52,553 bases of DNA from assembly GCF_002014855.1 (NCBI RefSeq), contig NZ_MUYV01000012.1:1-52553 (forward strand), in the 5' to 3' direction. Positions 1 through 8,687 of this stretch are shown here, one piece after another (the stretch's first letter is position 1; the number at the start of each line of letters is the position of its first letter). Under the pieces are notes generated by a model. It had not been told where the DNA came from. It worked only from the letters and a program-made list of their open reading frames with translations, and did no database searches. The stretch is from Moraxella porci DSM 25326. GTDB lineage: Bacteria > Pseudomonadota > Gammaproteobacteria > Pseudomonadales > Moraxellaceae. Position numbers and translations under genes: made by a program.

Positions 1-1
1 C

Positions 2-868
2 GCTCAAGCCGCAGCAACCACCAAGGTTGAAGAAGCTGACGGCATCAAGGTTGAAGCCAAAGAAAACGAAGACGGTTCAACCACTTACACCGTATCTGCT
101 AAGACTGACGGTACTACCACGAAGATTGATGACAATGGCAACATCGCAGCTGTCACCACCACCTTTACACCATCTACCGATGGCAAAGTGGGTGCACCTG
201 TTGACAATGGCGATTCACTAGTAACTGCTAACACCGTTGCTGACGCTATTAACAACTCTGGTTGGAAACTGGCAGCAGATGGTACTGATGGCACTGAGCT
301 AATCAACCCATCAGACACAGTTACTTTCAAAACTGGTAGCGACAATCTAACTGTTAAGCGTGAAGGTGCTGACATCACTTATGATTTGGCAAAAGATGTA
401 AAAGTGGACAGCGTGACTGCAGGCGCCACCGTGATGAATAACGATGGCATCACCATCAAGGCACCGGTTGAAGGTAACGCTGATAATACCGTCAGCCTAA
501 CCAAAGATGGTCTAAATAACGGTGGTAACCGCATCACCAATGTCGCCCCAGGCGTCGATGCAACTGATGCCGTGAATGTCAGCCAGCTACAAGGTATGGC
601 ACAGCACATCAACAACCGCATCGATGGCGTGGCAGATGATGCCAACTCAGGTGTCTCATCAGCGATGGCGATGGCAGCTCTACCACAGGCCTACATCCCA
701 GGCAAGTCTATGCTAACCGGTGGTATCGCCAGTTACAATGGCGAAGGCGCGGTGGCAGTCGGCTTCTCGAAGCTGTCTGACAACGGCCGCTGGGTGCTAA
801 AAGTGTCTGGCTCTGCCGACACCCAAGGCAATGCAGGCGGTGCAGTGGGCGCAGGCTTCCACTTCTAA
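2..868 (+). CDS. Trimeric autotransporter adhesin, YadA-type (3' part only)
   Basis: The reading frame is open from the window edge, so this is the C-terminal ~288 residues of a longer surface adhesin. The visible passenger part has YadA/Hia-type repeats, including a Trp-ring-like 'NNSGWKLAADG' and a neck 'GVDATDAVNVSQLQ'. After it come a short coiled-coil stalk (about 'MAQHINNRIDGVADDAN') and the four-strand YadA anchor ending in Phe ('GAGFHF'), the usual BAM recognition end. Three chains would form one outer-membrane barrel and export the stalk. The next gene encodes a TpgA-like partner, which fits the Acinetobacter Ata/AtaA arrangement. The Met-like GTG at 188 is internal and not a start. 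Adhesive target and full length cannot be told from here. Confidence 0.93.
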   Translation, partial: AQAAATTKVEEADGIKVEAKENEDGSTTYTVSAKTDGTTTKIDDNGNIAAVTTTFTPSTDGKVGAPVDNGDSLVTANTVADAINNSGWKLAADGTDGTELINPSDTVTFKTGSDNLTVKREGADITYDLAKDVKVDSVTAGATVMNNDGITIKAPVEGNADNTVSLTKDGLNNGGNRITNVAPGVDATDAVNVSQLQGMAQHINNRIDGVADDANSGVSSAMAMAALPQAYIPGKSMLTGGIASYNGEGAVAVGFSKLSDNGRWVLKVSGSADTQGNAGGAVGAGFHF

Positions 869-938
869 GCCGTCATCAGGATGCTTGTGCCAATCGGTGC
901 AAGCATCCCCCGATTTAATTATATTTTAAGGGTATATT

Positions 939-1871
939 ATGAAAAAGTTACAAGGTCTAAGCATCTTGGCGGCCTCGGTACTTGCTATCACTGGCTGTAT
1001 GGGTACCAAGCAAGTCAGCCAAAATATCTCTAATCAAGGCACCATTGCTGCCGAAGACATCTATTTCCCAGAGCTAAATAAAGCATGGCAAAAAGACGGT
1101 CAATTCCCAAACCGTGAAAACCTATCTAAGATCCGCCCAGGTGTTGCCAAAGATGAGCTGTATCAGCTGATCGGCCGTCCGCATTTTAATGAGTCGAACC
1201 GCGCGCGCGAATGGGACTACATCTTAAAGTTCTATCAAGCCGATGACAGCGTCAAAGTGTGCCAATATAAAGTCATCTTTGATGAAAACTTCCGCGGCCA
1301 AGAATTTTACTGGCTGCCAGCTGACTGCGCGCAGTACGCCAAGCCACCGGTAGCAGGTCAGACCATCATCGTCAATCAACCAGCGCCAGCGCCATTGGCA
1401 CCGATCGCCCAAGAGCGCATCAACTTGGCTGCCGATGCACTGTTTAAGTTTGATAAGTGGAAAACCGAAGACATGCTACCAGCAGGCCGTGCTAGCCTAG
1501 ATGAGCTGGCCATCAAGCTGCTTGAGTGGGAAAAACGCGGTGACAGCCGTGTCAGCCTAGTGGGCCACACCGATCGCCTAGGTTCGGATGAGTATAACAT
1601 GGGCCTATCACAGCGCCGCGCTGAGACTGTCCGCACTTATCTGATCAGTCGTGGTGTCAATGCAGCGACCTTGACCGCAGCTGGCGCAGGTGAGCTACAG
1701 CCACTACCTGAAGTGGTCTGCTCAGATGCGATGCCGCGCGATCAGCTGATCAAGTGCCTACAGCCGAACCGCCGTGTGACTGTCGATGTGGCTGTCTATG
1801 CGCGTACCGCTGAGGGCATGCAAGAGATCCAACAAGGCCGTGATTATCAAAATTTCAATCAAGGTCAATGA
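939..1871 (+). CDS. tpgA: TpgA-like OmpA-family lipoprotein partner of the adhesin
   Basis: 310 aa. A lipoprotein signal with lipobox 'AITGC' (Cys20) is followed by a BamE/SmpA-like segment (about 60-130, 'IRPGVAKDELYQLIGRPHF'). A Pro-rich linker then leads to an OmpA-type peptidoglycan-binding domain (about 165-295) with 'LVGHTDRLGSDEYN' and 'LSQRRAETV', which supply the Asp and Arg expected to hold diaminopimelate. This domain order is that of TpgA, known in Acinetobacter to be encoded next to the trimeric autotransporter, where it anchors it to the cell wall. It follows the adhesin by 70 bp with no terminator seen between them, so an operon is likely. The TpgA name rests on architecture and context. 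Confidence 0.88.
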   Translation: MKKLQGLSILAASVLAITGCMGTKQVSQNISNQGTIAAEDIYFPELNKAWQKDGQFPNRENLSKIRPGVAKDELYQLIGRPHFNESNRAREWDYILKFYQADDSVKVCQYKVIFDENFRGQEFYWLPADCAQYAKPPVAGQTIIVNQPAPAPLAPIAQERINLAADALFKFDKWKTEDMLPAGRASLDELAIKLLEWEKRGDSRVSLVGHTDRLGSDEYNMGLSQRRAETVRTYLISRGVNAATLTAAGAGELQPLPEVVCSDAMPRDQLIKCLQPNRRVTVDVAVYARTAEGMQEIQQGRDYQNFNQGQ

Positions 1872-1892
1872 TCTGATCTTTTGATTGATAAA

Positions 1893-1927
1893 CAAGACCC
1901 AAATACTGATTTGGGTCTTGTTTTTTT
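1893..1927 (+). terminator. Intrinsic terminator after tpgA
   Basis: An 11-bp perfect stem (1893-1903 with 1910-1920, loop TACTGA) is followed by seven T. Its T-tract also forms part of the -35 box of the rpsU promoter. Confidence 0.92.
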
Positions 1928-1946
1928 ATCTAAGAACGCGTATAAT
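1918..1946 (+). promoter_or_regulatory. rpsU promoter
   Basis: TTGTTT (1918-1923), a 17-bp spacer, then TATAAT (1941-1946). The -35 box overlaps the tail of the tpgA terminator. The leader to rpsU would be about 140 nt. Confidence 0.7.
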
Positions 1947-2093
1947 ATCCGCTGTTTTGTCTATCTGGATAAGACAGCCTGATAAGGGCGATTTTATTTC
2001 CGATCTGAGCTGATGCCTGCACCAAGACAGCAGTGCTATATACTTAATAATACAGCCAGATTGATGCCACCCGTCTTGATTATGGAGTATCCC

Positions 2094-2309
2094 ATGCCTT
2101 CAGTTAAGGTAAAAGAAAACGAACCAGTTGATATCGCGATCCGTCGCTTTAAGCGTGCTTGCGAAAAAGCAGGCGTCCTAGCCGATGTTCGCAAAAAAGA
2201 ATTCTTCGAAAAGCCAACTCAAGAGCGTAAGCGCAAAAAAGCTGCCGCTGTGAAGCGCTACAAGAAAAAAGTATATCGTGAGCAAGTGCGTCATCAACGC
2301 AAATACTGA
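2094..2309 (+). CDS. rpsU: 30S ribosomal protein S21
   Basis: 71 aa, the normal S21 length. It begins '[20 protein letters not shown]' and ends in the very basic tail typical of bS21, a 30S platform protein needed for initiation on native mRNAs. The start at 2094 gives the conserved N-terminus; the in-frame ATG 81 bp upstream would add an unrelated extension. It is a single-gene unit with its own promoter and terminator, without the dnaG-rpoD neighbours found in enterobacteria. Confidence 0.97.
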   Translation: MPSVKVKENEPVDIAIRRFKRACEKAGVLADVRKKEFFEKPTQERKRKKAAAVKRYKKKVYREQVRHQRKY

Positions 2310-2331
2310 TCTGTCAGTCACTCAGATATCC

Positions 2332-2362
2332 AAAAGCCCCAATCTTATTTGGGGCTTTTTAT
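2332..2362 (+). terminator. Intrinsic terminator after rpsU
   Basis: AAAAGCCCCAA pairs with TTGGGGCTTTT, followed by further T. It separates rpsU from the convergent minE. Confidence 0.88.
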
Positions 2363-2425
2363 TTTAGCATTGACCATAAAAAAGCGCAAAAGCCATCGGC
2401 CTTTGCGCAGTGCATCACTGACCGA

Positions 2426-2701
2426 TTATTTACGATCAGGCAAGCTGATATTCATCTCAAGTACATCCAGATTGTCTTCATGACGATGATTGATATTTAA
2501 ATCATCGATGCTGACACCATTGACATACTTATTCACCACAGCCAAGATCTCACGCTTCATCTGCTCGATGCGATCAGCGGTCAGGCGCGTGTTTAGGCGA
2601 TCGTGACTGGCGACGATGACTTTTAGGCGATCTTTGGCGATATCGGCACTGTTCGAGCCTGTGTTACTGCCAAATAGGGTGCTCCAAAATCCTTTTTTCA
2701 T
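2426..2701 (-). CDS. minE: Cell division topological specificity factor MinE
   Basis: 91 aa, the usual length. The N-terminal '[12 protein letters not shown]' is the amphipathic membrane-targeting helix. It is followed by the MinD-contact stretch around '[14 protein letters not shown]' and a C-terminal topological domain. MinE stimulates the MinD ATPase and drives pole-to-pole oscillation so that the Z-ring forms at midcell. It is the last gene of minC-minD-minE, with 2 bp between the minD stop and the minE start, which suggests coupled translation. Confidence 0.97.
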   Translation of the reverse strand: MKKGFWSTLFGSNTGSNSADIAKDRLKVIVASHDRLNTRLTADRIEQMKREILAVVNKYVNGVSIDDLNINHRHEDNLDVLEMNISLPDRK

Positions 2702-2703
2702 TA

Positions 2704-3519
2704 TTAACCCCCGAACAATCTTTCAAAGAAGCCTTTTTTCTTCACTTCTAGATGGCGCAGTGGCACTTCTTCGCCCAAGAATCGTGCGACGATGTCATCA
2801 TAGCATTGACCGGCAGCCGAGTCGGTGAAGTGAATGACAGGTTGGCCTTGGTTGGAGGCTTCTAGCACAGCATTGCTTTCTGGGATGATGCCGATCAAAG
2901 GCACGCGCAAGATCTCATCGGCGATGGTGTGATAGTCCATCATCTCACCTTCAGAGGCGCGCTGTGGGTTGTATCGAGTGATGACCAGATGCTCGCGCAC
3001 GCTGCCGCCTTCCTCGACTTTTTTGGTGCGGCTTTGGAGGATGCCGATGATGCGATCTGAATCGCGTACTGATGATACTTCAGGGTTGGTGACGATCAGT
3101 GCTTCATCAGCATGATACATCGCCAGCTGCGCACCGCGCTCGATGCCTGCTGGGCTATCGCAGATAATGTAATCAAAGCCCATATCTTCAGACAGCTCTT
3201 TCATCACTTGAGCCACACCTTCATCAGTCAGCGCATCTTTATCGCGAGTCTGAGAGGCAGGCAGAATGAATAGGTTGTCATATTGCTTGTCTTTGACCAG
3301 TGCTTGTGCCAGTTTGGCATTGCCGCTGATGACATCGACGAAATCATAGACGATGCGGTTTTCGCAGCCCATGATCAGATCTAGGTTACGCAGGCCCACA
3401 TCGAAATCGATGATGACAGTTTTAAAGCCGCGCTTGGCCAGACCTGCACCGAATGATGCGCTGGTAGTGGTTTTGCCGACACCACCTTTACCTGAGGTTA
3501 CTACTACGATTTTTGCCAC
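2704..3519 (-). CDS. minD: Septum site-determining ATPase MinD
   Basis: 271 aa when started at the GTG at 3519, which has an AAGGAG Shine-Dalgarno 6-7 nt upstream and gives the conserved '[18 protein letters not shown]' N-terminus. The ATG 27 bp further upstream (3546) has no comparable site. The deviant Walker A (GKGGVGKTT) and the C-terminal amphipathic membrane helix '[12 protein letters not shown]' are intact. ATP-bound MinD dimerises on the membrane, recruits MinC to block FtsZ, and is released by MinE. It lies between minC and minE. Confidence 0.97.
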   Translation of the reverse strand: MAKIVVVTSGKGGVGKTTTSASFGAGLAKRGFKTVIIDFDVGLRNLDLIMGCENRIVYDFVDVISGNAKLAQALVKDKQYDNLFILPASQTRDKDALTDEGVAQVMKELSEDMGFDYIICDSPAGIERGAQLAMYHADEALIVTNPEVSSVRDSDRIIGILQSRTKKVEEGGSVREHLVITRYNPQRASEGEMMDYHTIADEILRVPLIGIIPESNAVLEASNQGQPVIHFTDSAAGQCYDDIVARFLGEEVPLRHLEVKKKGFFERLFGG

Positions 3520-3705
3520 AATGGCACTCCTTAAATAAACATGCAATTAAGCGGCCACATAGGCTGATGACCGCGTAAAATTTGCCCAAATATAGCATAT
3601 CAATAGCATAGCATATTTGGGGGTTTTCATCAATTCATCTGTCAGTTTTCTGATGAGTTTGAGTAGGGCGGCATTGAGCTGATTTTTGGCCATCACCGCA
3701 TTGGT

Positions 3706-4479
3706 CTATAGCTGGGTGAGTAGGGTAAACACCAGTCCGCGCTCTTCATCATAAGTCACCTGTACCGCTTGATCGATCATCTCGGTGGGGATGGCGTCTC
3801 TTAGACAGTAAGTGCCTGCCACGGATACCAACGAGGGATTGAATTTTTGACAAAAAATGCGCGCATCCTTATCGCCAGTTGCACCTGCCACTAAGCGACC
3901 CAGACCGCGACCATAGATGTGTAGGCTGTTATCGGTGATGGCTTCGGCACCATCATTGACTCCGCCGATGATGGTCAAATCGCCACCCAGATGCTGTAGG
4001 CTCTGACCCGATCGCAGCATCTGTGTGTGGATACCGCTTTTTAGATCGCGGCTGTGATCTTGGGCAGTGGTCAAGGTGGTGCCTTGTTGAGTATTAGCGG
4101 CAGCGGCGGAGATGGCAGCATCTTCATGGCCAGCATCAGTGCTTGGGGCAACGGTCACAGGTTTGCTGTCGGTGTTTGGTAGGCGTTCGATGCGCTTGCC
4201 ATCGGCAGGCAAAATCGCCATGCGCAGATCGCGGGCTTGGGCATCGAGTACGCCGCTGACCACGCCGATGGGCTGCACATCCATCATCCACAGCATGTCA
4301 ATCAGTGCATCCAACTCAAGCTCGACGCTGCTGTCGATGACGATGGGCAAGCCACTGGCGATGGGATTGTCGGTCAGCACTTGTTGCAATTCGCGGCGGA
4401 TCAGCTGTAGATCGTCGGTTTGGAGTTTTAGGCGGCTAAAAGTGAGCATTTTGCCAAATAAAGTCACGGCTTGAGTCAT
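3706..4479 (-). CDS. minC: Septum site-determining protein MinC
   Basis: 257 aa. The N-terminal FtsZ-inhibiting domain (1-100) is joined by a Ser/Thr/Ala-rich linker (about 105-145) to the C-terminal beta-helix domain. That domain has 'LTIIGGVNDGAEAITDNSLH' and 'YGRGLGRLVAGATGD', matching the MinC_C consensus used for MinD binding and dimerisation. It is the first gene of the min operon. A 186-bp gap separates it from minD, longer than usual, so minD may also have its own promoter. Confidence 0.95.
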   Translation of the reverse strand: MTQAVTLFGKMLTFSRLKLQTDDLQLIRRELQQVLTDNPIASGLPIVIDSSVELELDALIDMLWMMDVQPIGVVSGVLDAQARDLRMAILPADGKRIERLPNTDSKPVTVAPSTDAGHEDAAISAAAANTQQGTTLTTAQDHSRDLKSGIHTQMLRSGQSLQHLGGDLTIIGGVNDGAEAITDNSLHIYGRGLGRLVAGATGDKDARIFCQKFNPSLVSVAGTYCLRDAIPTEMIDQAVQVTYDEERGLVFTLLTQL

Positions 4480-4557
4480 GGAAATTGCCTTGATTAATCA
4501 GTTGTTATTGCCATTTATTGTAGCATTTTTTGGCGAATGAAAAAAGCGCTAAAGCCA

Positions 4558-5664
4558 TCACAGCGGCAGTTGCTGAGCGTGTTTCCATTGCTGGATTTTC
4601 ACCTGCGCCTCAAAAGATGTCAGCACATCTTCGATCACCTCGCTGATCAGTGCTTGTACCTCGGGCGTGGTGGTATCGATCTGTGAGACCCCTTGGGCGA
4701 TTGAGATCATCAGACCATCAAGGGTGTTGTCATCAAACAGATGCTGGTTGATCGCGGTGGTGACATTCTCACCGATGCTGCGCCCGATGGTGTGGATTTC
4801 AGATTCGATCAGCGTGCCTGCGATGGGAATCAGCTTTAGGTATTTGCGCAGTTGTGGCGTATCAGTCAGTGCCTTTTCGACTGCGTGGCCGATGTCGGTG
4901 GCCAGTTTTTCACCTTGATGCGCCAGTAGTGCTGCCTGCAGTCGCGGCACCAGTTCACTGCGCAAGAGGCTTAACACAGCGCTTTGGATGTGCGCACGAT
5001 TGTTATGGATCGTCTGGTGCACCAGTTTGCTGCTGTCGGCATTGGGGCGATTCATCTGTGCCCGAAAATTATCGATGGCTGTTAAGATCACGCGGTCAGA
5101 CAGCTCTTCTAATAGGATGTGATAATAAAATTTGGCAGAATCAACCCAGCGCTTAGGAATGACCTGAATGCCCATGCGATGCAGTCGGCGGATGATCACT
5201 GCAGCTCTGAGCAGTCTGAGCGCACGCAGCGCAGGAAAGGCGCCCAATACCTCATACCAATGCACAAAAGGAAAGAAAAACCAGCGATAATAAGTGCGCC
5301 GATGGATCGCCAAAGCCCAGCGCACCAAGATATCCATCACCCAAAACAGCGTAAAAAATCCACCGATCGTCGCAATACTCAAATGATGTACCTGCTGATA
5401 CACCGCCAAGCTTGATGACAGTCCAAGCCACTCGGCGACGCGCACCGCAAAGCCGCTCATCAAAACATTATCGATCGCAATCAGCGCCAGATCGACCAAT
5501 AGCAACACCAGCATGCTGATGTCATATCCAAGCTTCGCGCGGTTCGGTGGACGGTCTGGCTCTTTATCATGACCATAAAATGGAATCACATCCTCAGGCA
5601 GATGTGCTTGCTGAGGCATGCCAAACTCATCAAGCTTGGGTGTGGTGGGTGGGTGCTGTGTCAT
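4558..5664 (-). CDS. Membrane protein with an S4-like voltage-sensor segment
   Basis: 368 aa, family not recognised with certainty. A polar N-terminus (1-48) precedes TM helices at about 49-71 and 92-118. Next is a segment around 150 reading 'RALRLLRAAVIIRRLHRMG', with Arg at nearly every third position, as in the S4 helix of voltage-gated channels. No pore-helix selectivity filter (TVGYG type) is present. The C-terminal 190 residues are soluble-looking and helical. It lies 78 bp upstream of minC on the same strand but is probably unrelated in function. It could be a voltage-sensor-only protein or an ion-channel-derived scaffold; the S4 likeness is a visual call. Confidence 0.6.
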   Translation of the reverse strand: MTQHPPTTPKLDEFGMPQQAHLPEDVIPFYGHDKEPDRPPNRAKLGYDISMLVLLLVDLALIAIDNVLMSGFAVRVAEWLGLSSSLAVYQQVHHLSIATIGGFFTLFWVMDILVRWALAIHRRTYYRWFFFPFVHWYEVLGAFPALRALRLLRAAVIIRRLHRMGIQVIPKRWVDSAKFYYHILLEELSDRVILTAIDNFRAQMNRPNADSSKLVHQTIHNNRAHIQSAVLSLLRSELVPRLQAALLAHQGEKLATDIGHAVEKALTDTPQLRKYLKLIPIAGTLIESEIHTIGRSIGENVTTAINQHLFDDNTLDGLMISIAQGVSQIDTTTPEVQALISEVIEDVLTSFEAQVKIQQWKHAQQLPL

Positions 5665-5773
5665 GGTACTACCTGCAATGACAAAATTAAATTAAAAAAC
5701 ATCTAAGCCAACTTAAGCCAGTGAATTGAGGCGATGGCAGCTGCTTGCGTGTCAATGGACAATCATAGATGGT

Positions 5774-6730
5774 CTAAGCGTCTGCAAACTCTGTCAAGCG
5801 CGCCTCGATTTTGGCATCTTTGGCTTGCCATAGCTCATCAAGCCAAGCATACAGCGCTGCTTTGATTTGCTCATCGGTGTCATACGCGCCTTGTTTTAGC
5901 GCGGCTAACAGCGTCTCATCAGGGCTAACAAAGTCAATATCCACCGATAAACGAGTCAGCTTACCCGACCACAGATCGGTATATTCTGGCGCGCCATCAG
6001 GATAGACGATGGTCATGTCTAAGATGCCATCGATCTCATGACCAAGACTGGCCAATGCCAAGGCAAAGCCGCCTGCCTTGGGCTTTAATAGGTGCTGATA
6101 AGGTGAGGCTTGTTTGGCGTGCTTGGCCTTGGTAAAACGCGTACCCTCCAGATAGTTTAGCAGCACAAAAGGCTTGCCGCTCAGCGACTGACAGGCGCGG
6201 CGTGCTTCATCGAGATCACGACCTGCCAGCGCAGGATTTTTGGCGATTTGCTCTTTGGTGTGACGCTTCATCATCGGAAAATCTAGGAAATAAAAAGTCT
6301 GACCGACGATGGGAATGTAGATGAGTTCGTGCTTGGCAAAAAACCGTGTGATCGGCAGCGCGCCTTCGCTGATATACTGGATGATGCTGGTATCGACCCA
6401 AGATTGATGGTTGCAGATCAGCAGATATTTACCATTGGGATCCAGTGATTCTGGCAGGGTGACGCGCCAATCTTTGGTGGGTAGCACTTTATCGATCAGC
6501 AGATTGTTGGTGTGGATCCAGCGGTTGGCGATACTGATGACGGCTTTATCGGCAGCGGCAGATCCTGTAAGTATTTTGGTGATGCCAGCGCCAATCACAG
6601 GCGCACCCATTAGCAGGCTGTTAGCGGCGATGGTGCCGGTACTGGTCACCAAAGACAGTTTTTGGGCAAGTTTTGGCTGGGTGTGATGCAGCTTTTCAAA
6701 AAAACTCAAGGTTTTGCGTGATTTGGTCAT
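5774..6730 (-). CDS. PlsC-like acyltransferase (YihG type)
   Basis: 318 aa. It carries the acyltransferase signature HX4D as 'NHQSWVD' (about residue 110), the 'LEGTRF' motif that binds the glycerol phosphate, and a hydrophobic N-terminal region that would hold it at the inner membrane. These match the 1-acyl-glycerol-3-phosphate acyltransferase superfamily, and length and layout resemble E. coli YihG. The expected reaction is acyl transfer to lysophosphatidic acid or a related lysophospholipid; the exact substrate cannot be told. It is a single gene, divergent from the OmpA-like lipoprotein gene. Confidence 0.88.
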   Translation of the reverse strand: MTKSRKTLSFFEKLHHTQPKLAQKLSLVTSTGTIAANSLLMGAPVIGAGITKILTGSAAADKAVISIANRWIHTNNLLIDKVLPTKDWRVTLPESLDPNGKYLLICNHQSWVDTSIIQYISEGALPITRFFAKHELIYIPIVGQTFYFLDFPMMKRHTKEQIAKNPALAGRDLDEARRACQSLSGKPFVLLNYLEGTRFTKAKHAKQASPYQHLLKPKAGGFALALASLGHEIDGILDMTIVYPDGAPEYTDLWSGKLTRLSVDIDFVSPDETLLAALKQGAYDTDEQIKAALYAWLDELWQAKDAKIEARLTEFADA

Positions 6731-7194
6731 GACGCCCCCAAATTAAACGGAGTAAATGTTACATAATGTTTCAAAATCGCAGCAAGGCAGCGGATTTTGT
6801 ACACGGTTGTACATAGTTTACCAAACTCTGCGAAAAATCGGGTAAAAATTGCCAAAATCTGTGGCGATTATGGCAATTTTTATCCTAAAGTTGAAAAAAT
6901 TTGTAACAATTTGGCTGAGTGGATTGATGAATTGATGGGTTTTGGATAAGTTTTGATCAAATTTTCCATGATGAATGGGAAAACTGGCGCAAATTGCCCC
7001 ATTTATCGCGAAAATGTGGAACAATTAAGCAAAATTTACCCAGTCAAAATAATAAAAACATCACAGCCAAGCTACACGACTTATACAGACAAGCAAGAAA
7101 TCAGGTGCATAATAACAGCAAGCAAGACAAACACAGGTATGATTCATGCCTGATTTATTAACCGTCTGATAACAACAGACAAAAGGAGTTTATT
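6731..7194. other. 464-bp intergenic region with a long inverted repeat
   Basis: AT-rich divergent region between the acyltransferase and OmpA-like genes. It holds an 11-bp inverted repeat (6843-6853 with 6872-6882) and a smaller one around 6961-6980. The strong AAAAGGAG Shine-Dalgarno for the lipoprotein is at about 7180-7187. Short ORFs on both strands look fortuitous. Confidence 0.6.
6843..6882. repeat. Inverted repeat, possible bidirectional terminator or operator
   Basis: TAAAAATTGCC pairs exactly with GGCAATTTTTA. Inside, AATC can pair with GATT around TGTGGC, giving one long hairpin. The arms end in T/A runs on both strands. Confidence 0.55.
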
Positions 7195-7848
7195 ATGAAA
7201 CTTAAAGCATTAGGCGTAACCGTATTGGCATCAAGTGTCGCTTTGGCAGGCTGTGCAAACACTGGCACTGGCACCGCTACCCCAAATAAAGCTGTGCTAG
7301 GCGCAGTCGCTGGCGCACTGGGCGGCGCAGCCATCTCTAAAGCTACTGGCGGTGAAAAAACTGGCCGCGATGCTGCCATCGGTGCAGCAGTGGGCGCAGC
7401 AGCAGGTGCTTACATGGAGCGCCAAGCTAAGCAAATCCAGCAACAAATGGCAGGCACAGGCGTGACTGTTAACCATGACACCACCACAGGTAACATCAAC
7501 CTGACCATGCCAGGCAACATCACCTTTGCACATGATGATGCGACATTGAACAGCGCATTCTTGGGTAGCCTAAATCAATTGGCAGCCACCATGCGTCAAT
7601 ATGGCGAAACCACCATCGTGGTAGCAGGCCACACAGATTCAACTGGCCAAGCCGCTTACAACCAAGCATTGTCAGAGCGTCGTGCTGCTGCTGTGCGTAA
7701 CTACTTGGTTAGCCAAGGTGTATCAGCCAGCCGCATCCAAACTGTCGGCTATGGCATGCGTCAACCAGTGGCTACCAACGCAACTGAAGCTGGCCGCGCC
7801 CAAAACCGTCGTGTTGAGCTGACCATCTTGACGCCACAAAATATGTAA
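7195..7848 (+). CDS. OmpA-family lipoprotein with glycine zipper (YiaD-like)
   Basis: 217 aa. The lipoprotein signal ends at 'LAGC' (about Cys20). A glycine-zipper region follows at about 30-80 (alternating G/A, 'GAVAGALGGAAISKATGG', 'AAIGAAVGAAAGA'). An OmpA-like peptidoglycan-binding domain occupies about 110-210, with 'VAGHTDSTGQAAYNQALSERRA' split by the conserved Asp and Arg. This architecture is that of YiaD and related outer-membrane lipoproteins that tie the outer membrane to the cell wall. It is monocistronic with its own terminator, and has no link to the tpgA gene beyond the shared domain. Confidence 0.9.
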   Translation: MKLKALGVTVLASSVALAGCANTGTGTATPNKAVLGAVAGALGGAAISKATGGEKTGRDAAIGAAVGAAAGAYMERQAKQIQQQMAGTGVTVNHDTTTGNINLTMPGNITFAHDDATLNSAFLGSLNQLAATMRQYGETTIVVAGHTDSTGQAAYNQALSERRAAAVRNYLVSQGVSASRIQTVGYGMRQPVATNATEAGRAQNRRVELTILTPQNM

Positions 7849-7890
7849 TCACTGTCATCTGTGCATCACACGCAGACTGATAGAGGATAC

Positions 7891-7927
7891 AAGATCGCCC
7901 AACTGCTTTAAGTTTGGCGGTCTTTTT
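7891..7927 (+). terminator. Intrinsic terminator after the OmpA-like gene
   Basis: AAGATCGCCCAACT pairs with AGTTTGGCGGTCTT (two G-U type pairs, loop GCTTTA), followed by a T-run. Confidence 0.85.
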
Positions 7928-8060
7928 TGTGCCACGATCTTTATTTAGGCTGTACCAAGAGCAGATAAAGTGGTGCAGAATCTGCCATAAAAAACGGACA
8001 ATCTGTCGATCATCCGCTGTATGCTAAGCCATACGAAGAGGGGTGGGTTGCGCCGTTTGA

Positions 8061-8360
8061 TTATTGCGCGGTTTGGTTTGCCTGCTCGATGGCAGCATCG
8101 ATTTGCTGTTGGGTTTTGTCATCGTTGCTGTCGGCTTTTGGGTATTGGCCATTGACCGCCTGAGTGGCTTTCATGTCCTCAAGTACTGCATCGGCTTTGG
8201 TTTGAGCATCATAATTTGGGCCTTCGCCAATAGGATAGACTGTGGTGTCAACTTGTGAAAAGTTGCTTTTTTTGTTCATGATTTTATCGGCAGTGGCTGT
8301 CATGGCATTACAGCCTGTTAGGGCGATGGCAGCAGCAGCGATGCAGGCGATGGCTTTCAT
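8061..8360 (-). CDS. Small lipoprotein, unknown function
   Basis: 99 aa. It starts with AAGGAG five bases upstream of the ATG. The signal peptide ends in the lipobox 'LTGC' (about Cys17). The mature part is about 83 residues, polar and Gln/Asp/Ala-rich ('DDKTQQQIDAAIEQANQ'), probably helical near the C-terminus. No domain is recognised. It is a single gene pointing away from the cytochrome gene. That it is a lipoprotein is well supported; its role is unknown. Confidence 0.8.
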   Translation of the reverse strand: MKAIACIAAAAIALTGCNAMTATADKIMNKKSNFSQVDTTVYPIGEGPNYDAQTKADAVLEDMKATQAVNGQYPKADSNDDKTQQQIDAAIEQANQTAQ

Positions 8361-8687
8361 AAAAACTCCTTAAATTTCTGAATAACGATCAATCAGTCGT
8401 CGATATGTATAGTAAACTACGCTGATTGTGGGATGTTGGCAGTATTTTACTCTTTTGTGAGGGTTTTTCATTAGGTGTTTTGTAATTGCTTTTTAAATGA
8501 CTAAGAAAATCTTAAATGACTGAGCAAATCGATGGATTTGTTGAATGCATAAAAGATGTATTTTAAATGAATAATTTATGCACTTTTGTGCGTGCTTATG
8601 TTAAAATAAGTGTCAGGCATTATTAAGATGCATCATTTTGGCGACCCAAAGACGAATATGGGCGCTGTCGAATATTATGGAGGGGTT
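8361..8687. other. 327-bp intergenic region
   Basis: AT-rich divergent spacer between the small lipoprotein and cytochrome genes. I see no gene or clear hairpin. A TTAAAATAAG stretch near 8600 could be a weak -10 region for the cytochrome gene. Confidence 0.4.

Noticed and set aside
6818..7153. Short frames on both strands upstream of the OmpA-like gene
   Set aside because: AT-rich, no ribosome-binding sites, and they run across the inverted repeat or regulatory region.
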